A stretch of 45,163 bases of DNA from Prevotella sp. Its GTDB lineage: Bacteria > Bacteroidota > Bacteroidia > Bacteroidales > Bacteroidaceae. Location of the stretch: assembly GCA_024697405.1 (NCBI GenBank), contig JAILFU010000034.1:1-45163 (forward strand). Reading direction: 5' to 3'. Under the pieces are notes generated by a model that searched no databases, was not told the origin of the DNA, and was given only the letters and a program-made list of their open reading frames with translations. This document shows, piece by piece, positions 16,896 to 24,207 of this stretch; the first letter of the stretch is position 1; each line of letters starts with the position of its first letter. The translations under genes and the position numbers were made by a program.

Positions 16896-17408
16896 ATGAA
16901 GAAAACAATTCTTTCCCTGCTATGCGCCGTGTTTGCGCTGGCCAGTAACGCACAGGGCTATACACAGCCCTCGCTCGACCGTCCTCCCTTCGGCGAGGGC
17001 AAGTTCTACACCTCGGCATCGCTGTCGGGCCTGGATCTCAACTGGAATCAGAAAGACAAATGGCATCTGAACCTGCAGGCCAAGGGCGGCTACCTGTTTA
17101 TGGACAACTGGATGATTACCGCCCAGTTGGGCTATGACTATCTGAAGCACGGCGCCAACACGCTGGAGGCCGGAGCCGGAGTGCGCTTCTATGTGGAGCA
17201 GAACGGACTCTATCTCGGAGCCGGAGGCAACTATGTGCACCGCTGGCATAAGCTGGACGACTTCCAGCCCACCGTGCAGCTGGGCTATTCCTTCTTCCTG
17301 AACCGTACCGTGACCATTGAGCCTGAGGTGTACTACAATCAGAGTCTCAAGGACGGTGACTATTCGAACATCGGCTTCCGCATCGGCATTGGCATCTACT
17401 TTGAGTAA
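16896..17408 (+). CDS. Small outer-membrane beta-barrel (porin-like) protein
   Basis: The 170-residue protein starts with a signal peptide cleaved after about residue 19 (LASNAQ). The mature part alternates polar and hydrophobic residues in about eight strands (FYTSASLSGLDLNW, WHLNLQAKGGYLF, NWMITAQLGYDYL and so on) and ends in GIGIYFE, near the aromatic end expected for barrel assembly. It fits the eight-strand barrel proteins common in Bacteroidetes. It lies 30 bases after cstA and nine before nadC; the ligand and role are unknown. Confidence 0.8.
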   Translation: MKKTILSLLCAVFALASNAQGYTQPSLDRPPFGEGKFYTSASLSGLDLNWNQKDKWHLNLQAKGGYLFMDNWMITAQLGYDYLKHGANTLEAGAGVRFYVEQNGLYLGAGGNYVHRWHKLDDFQPTVQLGYSFFLNRTVTIEPEVYYNQSLKDGDYSNIGFRIGIGIYFE

Positions 17409-17417
17409 AACGGCGCT

Positions 17418-18266
17418 ATGTTATCGACTGAAGAACTTGTAGACAGGCTTATCGACCTGTCGTTTGCCGAAGACATCGGCGACGGCGACCATACCACGCT
17501 GTGCTGCATCCCGGAAGACGCCATGGGGCGCTCGCATCTGCTCATCAAGGAAGACGGCATACTGGCCGGCGTAGAGGTGGCCAGGGAAGTGTTCCGGCGC
17601 TTTGACCCGGAGATGCAGGTGGAAGTGCTCATGGGCGACGGCTCGCAAGTGAAGAAGGGCGACATCGCCATGGTGGTGACGGGCCGCGTGCGCTCACTGC
17701 TGCAGACAGAGCGCCTGATGCTGAACATCATGCAGCGCATGAGTGGCATCGCTACCATGACCGCCCGCTATGTTGAGCGGCTGAAGGGTACGGGCACCCG
17801 TGTGCTCGACACCCGTAAGACCACGCCGGGCATGCGCATGCTGGAGAAGCAGGCCGTGAAGATAGGCGGAGGCTGCAACCACCGCATCGGCCTTTTCGAC
17901 ATGATCCTGCTGAAGGACAACCATGTGGACTTTTCCGGAGGAATAGTGAACGCCATAGACCGCTGCCATCAGTACCTGAAGGAGAAAGGGCTGGACCTGA
18001 AGATAGAAATTGAGGTGCGCAACTTCGACGAGCTGCAGCAGGTGCTTGACCGCGGCGGCGTAGATCGCATTATGCTCGACAACTTCTCTGTGCCCGACAC
18101 AAAGAAAGCGGTAGACCTGATAGCCCACCGCTTTGAAACGGAGTCTTCTGGCGGCATCACTTTCGACACCATCCGCGACTATGCCGAGCAGGGCGTGGAC
18201 TTCATCTCCGTCGGTGCCCTTACCCATAGCGTAAAGGGGCTCGACATGTCGTTCAAGGCCTGCTGA
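17418..18266 (+). CDS. nadC: Nicotinate-nucleotide pyrophosphorylase (carboxylating)
   Basis: NadC makes nicotinate mononucleotide from quinolinate and PRPP, releasing CO2 and pyrophosphate, in NAD synthesis. The 282-residue length is normal. The N-terminal domain has FAEDIGDGDHTT (about 15-26) and VEVLMGDGSQVKKGD. The barrel has RVLDTRKTTPGMR (about 129-141), KIGGGCNHRIGLFDMILLKDNH (about 150-171) and VDRIMLDNFS (about 212-221), which form the substrate and phosphate sites. It is a downstream member of the cstA transcript or has a promoter inside it. nadA and nadB are not in the window. Its stop is five bases from that of the convergent trxB. Confidence 0.96.
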   Translation: MLSTEELVDRLIDLSFAEDIGDGDHTTLCCIPEDAMGRSHLLIKEDGILAGVEVAREVFRRFDPEMQVEVLMGDGSQVKKGDIAMVVTGRVRSLLQTERLMLNIMQRMSGIATMTARYVERLKGTGTRVLDTRKTTPGMRMLEKQAVKIGGGCNHRIGLFDMILLKDNHVDFSGGIVNAIDRCHQYLKEKGLDLKIEIEVRNFDELQQVLDRGGVDRIMLDNFSVPDTKKAVDLIAHRFETESSGGITFDTIRDYAEQGVDFISVGALTHSVKGLDMSFKAC

Positions 18267-18271
18267 ACTTT

Positions 18272-19204
18272 TCAGTTCTCCAGGAGGAAGCGTTCGGCCT
18301 CGATGGCAGCCTGGCAGCCAGTGCCGGCGGCGCTGATGGCCTGTCGGTAGACGGGGTCGGCACAGTCGCCGGCTACGAAGATGCCGGGCAGCTTCGTGCG
18401 AGGCGTGCCGTCGATTTTCTTCAGATAGCCCACCTCGTCGGTGTCTAGCCACTGACGGAAGATGTCGGTGTTGGGCTTATGGCCGATAGCTAGGAAGAAA
18501 CCGTCGATGGTGATGTCTACCAGTTCCTCGTCGGGCTCGCCGCGACGCTTCACCAGATGGGCACCTTCCACACCGTCCTCGCCGAAGAGGCCGACGGTGT
18601 TGTGCTCGAAGAGAATCTCGATGTTCTCACGGTCGAAGACACGCTGCTGCATCACCTTTGAGGCACGGAGGAAGGGCTTGCGTACAATTAGATAGACCTT
18701 CTTGCAGAGGCCGCTCAGATAGAGGGCGTCCTCACAGGCTGTGTCACCGCCGCCCACCACAGCCACCGTCTTCTTGCGGTAGAAGAAGCCGTCGCAGGTG
18801 GCGCAGGCCGACACACCCATGCCGTTGTATTTCTGCTCGTCGGGCAGTCCCAGATATTTGGCCGAGGCACCGGTGGCGATGATCACCGTGTCGCAGAGCA
18901 GCTCGTTGCCGGCATCATCTTTCACGCGGTAGGGGCGGGTGGAGAAGTCCACCTCCACAATCTCGCCGTCGCGGATGTCGGTGCCGAAGCGCTCGGCCTG
19001 CTGTCGCAGGTCCATCATCATCTGGTTGCCGTCCACGCCCTCGGGATAGCCAGGAAAATTCTCCACCTCGGTGGTCTGCGTCAGCTGTCCGCCAGGCTGC
19101 AGTCCACAATACTCTATAGGGCTCAGGTTGGCGCGGGAAGCATAAATGGCAGCGGTGTACCCTGCGGGCCCGCTGCCAATAATCAAGCATTTTGTCTTTT
19201 CCAT
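18272..19204 (-). CDS. trxB: Thioredoxin reductase
   Basis: TrxB is a cytosolic FAD enzyme that passes electrons from NADPH to thioredoxin. The 310-residue protein has the FAD site GSGPAG (11-16), the redox pair CATC (Cys134 and Cys137), the NADPH site GGGDTACED (about 151-159) and the second FAD motif GIFVAGDCAD near the C-terminus. It lies five bases after the glutathione-peroxidase gene, so both are made from one transcript. Such peroxidases usually draw electrons from thioredoxin, so the pair forms a small peroxide-defence unit. Confidence 0.96.
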   Translation of the reverse strand: MEKTKCLIIGSGPAGYTAAIYASRANLSPIEYCGLQPGGQLTQTTEVENFPGYPEGVDGNQMMMDLRQQAERFGTDIRDGEIVEVDFSTRPYRVKDDAGNELLCDTVIIATGASAKYLGLPDEQKYNGMGVSACATCDGFFYRKKTVAVVGGGDTACEDALYLSGLCKKVYLIVRKPFLRASKVMQQRVFDRENIEILFEHNTVGLFGEDGVEGAHLVKRRGEPDEELVDITIDGFFLAIGHKPNTDIFRQWLDTDEVGYLKKIDGTPRTKLPGIFVAGDCADPVYRQAISAAGTGCQAAIEAERFLLEN

Positions 19205-19208
19205 TGTT

Positions 19209-19760
19209 CTATTTCAGCAGTTCTTCTATCTTCTTCTCGATGACCTCCATCTTCGTGGTGGGCTCGAAGCGGGCCACAACCATGCCTTTCTTGTCAACCA
19301 GAAACTTGGTGAAGTTCCACTTGATGCTGGGCTTCTCTTTGTAGTCGGGGTCTTCCTTCGACAGCATGTCGTCGAGGATATGGGCGATGGGGTGCTCCAT
19401 GTCCCAGCCGGCAAAGCCTTTCTGCTCTTGCAGGAACAGGAACAGCGGGTCGGCATCGGGGCCGTTCACCTTTACCTTCTTGAAGCGGGGGAACTCTGTG
19501 CCGAAGTTCAGCTTGCAGAACTCATGGATGCTCTCGTCGGTGCCGGGAGCCTGCTGGCCGAACTGGTTGCAGGGGAAGTCGAGCACGACGAACTCCTGCG
19601 GGCGGTATTTCTCGTAGAGTTTCTCCAGCTCTTCGTATTGAGGGGTGAAGCCGCACTTGGTGGCAGTGTTCACGATGAGCAGCACCTCGTTGGCATACTC
19701 TTTCAGCGAAACGTCCTTGCCTTTCCTGTCCTTGACAGTGAAATCATAAACTGTTCTCAT
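19209..19760 (-). CDS. Glutathione peroxidase-family thiol peroxidase
   Basis: The 183-residue protein reduces peroxides. The peroxidatic residue is Cys36 in NTATKCGFTP rather than selenocysteine. FPCNQFGQQAPG (62-73) supplies the conserved Gln69, and IKWNFTKFL (about 147-155) the Trp/Asn of the active site. Cys82 (EFCKLNFGTEFP) is a candidate resolving cysteine, as in bacterial enzymes that use thioredoxin rather than glutathione. No signal peptide is seen, so it acts in the cytosol. It is the first gene of a two-gene operon with trxB. Confidence 0.92.
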   Translation of the reverse strand: MRTVYDFTVKDRKGKDVSLKEYANEVLLIVNTATKCGFTPQYEELEKLYEKYRPQEFVVLDFPCNQFGQQAPGTDESIHEFCKLNFGTEFPRFKKVKVNGPDADPLFLFLQEQKGFAGWDMEHPIAHILDDMLSKEDPDYKEKPSIKWNFTKFLVDKKGMVVARFEPTTKMEVIEKKIEELLK

Positions 19761-19808
19761 TGTGTTGTTTAGTAATTATGAATTAGTTGAATGTTTCTTT
19801 TTGTCGGA

Positions 19809-19840
19809 CAAATGTACGCAAAAAGTTTCTTTCTGCCAAA
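19809..19840 (-). promoter_or_regulatory. Promoter of the gpx-trxB operon
   Basis: On the minus strand TTTG (19837-19840), a 20-base spacer and TACATTTG (19809-19816) match the consensus exactly. The start of transcription should lie about 45 bases before the peroxidase ATG. Confidence 0.75.
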
Positions 19841-19871
19841 CTTATTAGGAGTTTTTAAGTAAAAACTTCGT

Positions 19872-20783
19872 TTATAGTCCCCAGGCACGGCGGACATTCT
19901 CAATGGGCAGGGTCTCGACGCGGTTTTCTGTCTCGTCGGGGAGGTTGCAGAAGAAATCAATGCCGGTATGCTGCTCCAGCTCACGGATGTTCACCGCATA
20001 GCTGGCGAGCGGCTCCATAACGGGGTAGCTGCTCTTGTGTTCCATCCAGAAACCCACTGCCTTGTAGCCTTGGGCATTCTTCATCAGCAGCGCCACAAAG
20101 AAATGGCTGGGCACCAGCATCTCGCCCTTTACTTTTGTGGGGAACACCAGACCATTGTCTATGGTTCCGCCCTTCACCACGTAGAGTGTCTCTGTGGTGG
20201 TGGCATTAGCCCATGAGCGCACCATGCTTTCCAGGCGGTACCAGGGGCTGTTGTCAGCACCGTTGAACTGGCGGTACTGTGGTTGCATGTTGGTCAGGAA
20301 GAAGGTCTGATAGTTGGCTTCGGCCGAATAGAGACGGTCGGCCGAAGGGCAGATATGCCCGTGGTCGAAGCCGCTGTTCCAGAAGCAGTCCTTGCTCAAA
20401 TACTGGTCGGCGGGCAAGAGAGGATCGAGGGGGTACTGGTCGGTGTCTGAGCGGTAGCGGGTGGTGTTCTGCCGGCAGGTGGCGCTGTTCATCTGGTAGG
20501 CCGACCAGCGCTGGGCCTTCTTGTCGCAGTCCCACTCCACGGAGTAGTTGATGCCATACTGGTCGTTAGTGGCGTGGATGAGGACGATGCTGCTGCCTCC
20601 CTTCACCTTGGGAAATTCCAGCCGCTGCAGGGCCGGCTCCTGGCTGGTGTCGTTGCGGTTCTCGTTTTTCTCGGTGTTTCCACCCGTGTTCCAGTCATCC
20701 TCGTGGGTGTCGTGGCAGGCCCATAGAAAAAAAGGCACACACAAGGTATATGCAACTACCTTGAATGTGCCTTTTATAGTCAT
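19872..20783 (-). CDS. NUC1-family DNA/RNA non-specific endonuclease, lipoprotein
   Basis: The 303-residue protein has a lipoprotein signal with the lipobox LWAC (Cys23) and a low-complexity Asn/Thr/Glu linker (about 27-50). The nuclease domain has DHGHICPSADR (140-150), the DRGH-type motif with catalytic His143, and TNMQPQ (about 164-169), followed by the Asn/Glu segment (FNGADNSPWYRLE) that binds the metal. Such enzymes cut DNA and RNA without sequence preference; as a surface or periplasmic lipoprotein it probably scavenges nucleic acid for nutrients. It starts 18 bases after the rpmE2 stop on the same strand, an unexpected partner for a ribosomal gene. Confidence 0.9.
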   Translation of the reverse strand: MTIKGTFKVVAYTLCVPFFLWACHDTHEDDWNTGGNTEKNENRNDTSQEPALQRLEFPKVKGGSSIVLIHATNDQYGINYSVEWDCDKKAQRWSAYQMNSATCRQNTTRYRSDTDQYPLDPLLPADQYLSKDCFWNSGFDHGHICPSADRLYSAEANYQTFFLTNMQPQYRQFNGADNSPWYRLESMVRSWANATTTETLYVVKGGTIDNGLVFPTKVKGEMLVPSHFFVALLMKNAQGYKAVGFWMEHKSSYPVMEPLASYAVNIRELEQHTGIDFFCNLPDETENRVETLPIENVRRAWGL

Positions 20784-20801
20784 CGTTCGTGTGTAAATAT
20801 C

Positions 20802-21056
20802 TTATTTCTTCGCAGCCTTACCGTAGCGGCTCATGAACTTATCGACGCGACCGGCCGTGTCGACGAGCTTGCTCTTACCAGTGTAGAAGGGGTGAGAGCT
20901 ACTGGAGATTTCGACTTTTACCACAGGGTAAGTTTCACCTTCGAATTCTACGGTGTCATTGGTCTTTGCGGTAGACTTCGTAAGGAACATATCGCCGTTG
21001 GACATGTCCTTGAACACGACGGGGCGATAGTTTTCTGGATGTATTCCTTTTTTCAT
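20802..21056 (-). CDS. rpmE2: Ribosomal protein L31, type B
   Basis: The 84-residue protein is a 50S subunit component. It has the type B pattern: [17 protein letters not shown] at the start and [24 protein letters not shown] near the end. It lacks the zinc-binding Cys residues of type A L31, so it does not depend on zinc. A -7 element lies at 21095-21102, giving a leader of about 35 bases. The nuclease gene follows after 18 bases. Confidence 0.96.
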   Translation of the reverse strand: MKKGIHPENYRPVVFKDMSNGDMFLTKSTAKTNDTVEFEGETYPVVKVEISSSSHPFYTGKSKLVDTAGRVDKFMSRYGKAAKK

Positions 21057-21094
21057 TTTTTTGTTAAATATTGATGATAGTTATTTTCGGGCTG

Positions 21095-21102
21095 CAAAGG
21101 TA
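21095..21102 (-). promoter_or_regulatory. -7 element of the rpmE2 promoter
   Basis: TACCTTTG on the minus strand matches TAnnTTTG and is followed by CA. No clear TTTG is found at the -33 position. Confidence 0.6.
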
Positions 21103-21171
21103 CGAAAAATTTAGGAGTTAGGAGCCAGTAGAAAGGAGTTATTTCACGAGAATTAACTTTTTTTATTGATT

Positions 21172-22536
21172 TCACTGGTTGGCGTTCATCATCTGCTGGA
21201 GGAAAGCAGGTATCTGCGGGGTCTGTGCAGGTGTATTGGGGAAGGGGTTCTTCGGCTGTTTCTTCAGCTTCTCCAGGTAGAATGCCTTGACGTCGGCCCA
21301 TTTGTAGTAGGGGAACATATCTGTCTCTACGGGCATGGTCACTTCGTTCTCGTTGAGCAGCGCCTTGACGAGGATGTCGCCGGGCTTGTTTTTCACGGGC
21401 CTGTAGAAGATGAGCTGGATGTTGCAAGCGGTAGGTATCACCATGTAACTGCGGAACCAGGTGTCCAGCTCGTCCAGGTTGTCAATGGAGCAACCCATGC
21501 CTCCCAGTTCCATCAGCGACACGATGGGCAGCACCACGGTGTCGTGGCCGAAACGCAAGGTGGCCTGCTTCTGGGTGACAGTGTCGGCCGTCTCGATGAT
21601 ATTGCGCAGCAGGTTGGACTGTGCCCAGGGCATCACATGGTCGGTCTGGGGCGCATTGGCGTAGTTCAGATACCAGTAGAGGTTGTTGTTGATCCACAGC
21701 TTGTAAAGCTCCTCAGCGGTGAAGAGGTCGAGCAGCTCCGTGTCGCCGTCGTGGCTCTGCTGGTTGGTGGCAATGTCGTAGAGGCTGCCCATCAGCTGCC
21801 TGGGCATCAGGTTGATATATACCCAGTCCTGATCGGTGAAGAGTACCTTCATCAGTCTTCTGGGGTCTCTCATCTTGGCTTCATATTCGCCTTGGATGGG
21901 ACGCGCCTTGCCCTCGTTGGCCCGCTGCAGACCGTCTTTCGAGGCATTCATGTACCTCATGTTGGCTTCGTTGGCCTCGTTGTGGATGACGGCTTTCGGG
22001 TTGGCTGCTGTCAGCTCCTCACATTCGGCAAGCATCGAGAGGATGGCACGCACAGAGGTGGTGCTACGGGCATCGAGTAGCAGGTTGGGAGCCTTGAAGA
22101 TTTCGGGGAAGTTCTGCACCATGCGCTTGGCAATGTCGTGGTGCTGCTTCTCACCTACGTCCGACAGGTCGCCGAGCCGTCCTCTTGAAGTCTGCTGAAT
22201 CTCTTCCAGCTTGGCCAGCACCTTTTCTCCGGTGGCACTCAGGACGCCGGCTTTCTTCGCGTCCCTCAGTGTGGTGATGGGGGCGGAATAGTCGCGCTCA
22301 TTCAGCAGCCAGCGCGAGCCGTGACGGCCGTAGTGACTCAGATAGAACGGCTCGTAGCCCTTGGGTGCAGGGGTCAGCGCCTTGCGGGGCAGGCGGTCGT
22401 AGTCCACTGCATTGCCGCCAGCCAGAAACTTGTCGGCAGTGATTTCCTCCAGCGCACTCTTCTCATACGCTTGCTTGGTCTGGGCCGACAGGGTCAGCGT
22501 CAGTGCCAGACTCAGGGTAGTAATAATAGCTCTCAT
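21172..22536 (-). CDS. Histidine-type acid phosphatase (phytase-like), secreted
   Basis: The start is taken at the ATG 22534-22536 because a signal peptide (MRAIITTLSLALTLTLSAQ) begins there; the frame is open for 23 more codons upstream but those lie in the divergent promoter region. The 454-residue protein has the branch-2 histidine phosphatase motif YLSHYGRHGSRW, with the RHGSR core at about 71-75 whose His is phosphorylated, and a RFGHDTVVLP segment with the His-Asp proton donor. The HD rather than HAE donor argues against the MINPP group. It should release phosphate from organic esters, possibly phytate, in the periplasm or outside. Confidence 0.82.
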   Translation of the reverse strand: MRAIITTLSLALTLTLSAQTKQAYEKSALEEITADKFLAGGNAVDYDRLPRKALTPAPKGYEPFYLSHYGRHGSRWLLNERDYSAPITTLRDAKKAGVLSATGEKVLAKLEEIQQTSRGRLGDLSDVGEKQHHDIAKRMVQNFPEIFKAPNLLLDARSTTSVRAILSMLAECEELTAANPKAVIHNEANEANMRYMNASKDGLQRANEGKARPIQGEYEAKMRDPRRLMKVLFTDQDWVYINLMPRQLMGSLYDIATNQQSHDGDTELLDLFTAEELYKLWINNNLYWYLNYANAPQTDHVMPWAQSNLLRNIIETADTVTQKQATLRFGHDTVVLPIVSLMELGGMGCSIDNLDELDTWFRSYMVIPTACNIQLIFYRPVKNKPGDILVKALLNENEVTMPVETDMFPYYKWADVKAFYLEKLKKQPKNPFPNTPAQTPQIPAFLQQMMNANQ

Positions 22537-22633
22537 TTCGTAAGTTTTTTTAAAGTAAGGTCGATTCTTAGAAAAGTTTCTGCAAAAATACATTTTTTTT
22601 TCCAATTACATGTGATAATCCTTCTTTTTTTTG

Positions 22634-22641
22634 TACATTTG
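22634..22641 (+). promoter_or_regulatory. -7 element of the two-module esterase promoter
   Basis: TACATTTG followed by CAC matches the Bacteroidetes -7 consensus and lies 36 bases before the ATG at 22678. No convincing TTTG is seen 20 bases upstream; the tract there is T-rich. Confidence 0.6.
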
Positions 22642-22677
22642 CACTCAAATAGTACACAAGCTAAAAAAAATGTTATT

Positions 22678-24165
22678 ATGAAGAAACTTATGATTCTGTG
22701 TCTGACGCTACTTGCCATGACAGCGCAGGCACAATGGCCACGTCCTGCCGAGCAAACTTCGCCCATGACAGCAAGAAAGTTTACGCTGAACCTGACCGAA
22801 GACGGCGCAGCGCAGATGGTGTGTTTCCTGCCCAAGACACCGTCGGGCAAGGCCATAGTTGGCGTGCCGGGCGGAGGCTATTCTGTCCTGTCGAATACGC
22901 ATGAGGGAACGATGGCCTCAGGCTGGCTCAACGCGCAGGGCATTGCCTACTTCGTGGTGAACTACCGGCTGCCGGAAGGCGACCGCACCAAGCCAATGGG
23001 TGATGTGGAGCAGGGCATACGCACTGTGCGCGACTCGGCGCAGGTGTGGGGTATCAACCCGCACGATGTGGGCATCATGGGATTCTCGGCCGGCGGTCAT
23101 CTGGCCTCGGTCATCTCCACGCACTCTGCCTTCGATGTGCGCCCCGACTTCACCATCCTGTTCTATCCCGTCATCTCTATGGATGAACGCGTGTCGCACA
23201 AGTGGTCGTGCCGCAACTTCCTAGGCGAAGAGGGACAGAAAGACCCGAAGCTGGTGCGTGAGTTCTCTACCGACAAGGCTGTGCGCCGCCACCTGACGCC
23301 GCCCGCCTGCATCATCATGGCCAGCGACGATCGCCTCGTGCCTCCCGTCACCAACGGCGTGCAGTACTACTCGGCCATGCGCAATGCCGGCAATGAGTGT
23401 GCCATGTTTATCTATCCTACGGGCGACCACGGCTTCGGATTCGGCCCCTGGTTCAAATACCACGACCAGATGCTGGCCGAACTGGGCAGCTGGCTGAAGG
23501 CCCGCCAGACCCCGAAGCCCGACGCTATCCGTGTGGCCTGCATCGGCAACAGCATCACCGACGGTCACGGCATCGACATGGCGCCGGCCTCTGGCTATCC
23601 GGCCTTGCTGCAGAAGAAGCTGGGCGACAGCTACTGGGTGAAGAACTTCGGTGTCAGCGCACGTACCATGCTTAATAAGGGCGACTATCCCTACATGAAG
23701 GAGATGGCATGGGCCGACGCACTGGCCTTCAAGCCCGATGTAGTCATCATTAAACTGGGTACCAACGACTCGAAGCCTGAGAACTGGCAGTATGGCAGTG
23801 AGTTCCGTCAGGATCTTGAGCAGATGATTCTCACCCTCCGGCCCGACCTTGCCCAACCCGCAACGAAGAAGAAAGGGAAGAAAGCAAAGACTCCTGTCAA
23901 TGCTCAGTCCAATGCTCCCCAGATCTATCTCTGCACGCCTATCCCCGCTTTCAAGTCGACGTGGAATATCAACGACGCAGTCATCTCGAATGAGATTATT
24001 CCCATCCAGCAGGAGGTAGCCCAGAAGTATGGCTTGAAGGTCATCGACCTGCACACCCTTTATGCCGGCGACGGCGACAAGATGCTCGACGACGGCATCC
24101 ACCCCGACGGCAAGGGCGCCCAGCGCATGGCCGACATCATCTTCGAAGCTCTTCAAAACAAATAA
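22678..24165 (+). CDS. Two-module esterase: alpha/beta hydrolase plus SGNH hydrolase
   Basis: The start at 22678 is chosen because a signal peptide (MKKLMILCLTLLAMTAQAQ) begins there. The 495-residue protein fuses two unrelated esterase folds. Residues about 35-277 are an alpha/beta hydrolase of the acetyl-xylan-esterase/BD-FAE type: oxyanion segment GVPGGGY (about 62-68), nucleophile Ser137 in GFSAGG, acid Asp217 or Asp218 in ASDDRLVP, and His251 in GDHGFG. Residues about 284-495 are an SGNH/GDSL module with Ser292 (GNSITDG), Asn363 (GTND) and the Asp472/His475 pair (DDGIHPDG). A Lys-rich loop (about 397-404) interrupts it. The pair probably removes acetyl or other acyl groups from plant polysaccharides; the exact substrate is an inference. 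Confidence 0.88.
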   Translation: MKKLMILCLTLLAMTAQAQWPRPAEQTSPMTARKFTLNLTEDGAAQMVCFLPKTPSGKAIVGVPGGGYSVLSNTHEGTMASGWLNAQGIAYFVVNYRLPEGDRTKPMGDVEQGIRTVRDSAQVWGINPHDVGIMGFSAGGHLASVISTHSAFDVRPDFTILFYPVISMDERVSHKWSCRNFLGEEGQKDPKLVREFSTDKAVRRHLTPPACIIMASDDRLVPPVTNGVQYYSAMRNAGNECAMFIYPTGDHGFGFGPWFKYHDQMLAELGSWLKARQTPKPDAIRVACIGNSITDGHGIDMAPASGYPALLQKKLGDSYWVKNFGVSARTMLNKGDYPYMKEMAWADALAFKPDVVIIKLGTNDSKPENWQYGSEFRQDLEQMILTLRPDLAQPATKKKGKKAKTPVNAQSNAPQIYLCTPIPAFKSTWNINDAVISNEIIPIQQEVAQKYGLKVIDLHTLYAGDGDKMLDDGIHPDGKGAQRMADIIFEALQNK

Positions 24166-24207
24166 GTAATAATACGCAGGATTTTTTGACTTAACTACCA
24201 ATAGAAC

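Noticed and set aside
19209..19760. Selenoprotein glutathione peroxidase
   Set aside because: The active-site codon is a Cys codon (TKCGFT), not TGA.
21172..22536. Multiple inositol polyphosphate phosphatase (MINPP)
   Set aside because: The proton-donor segment reads GHDT rather than HAE, so the general histidine phosphatase group is preferred.
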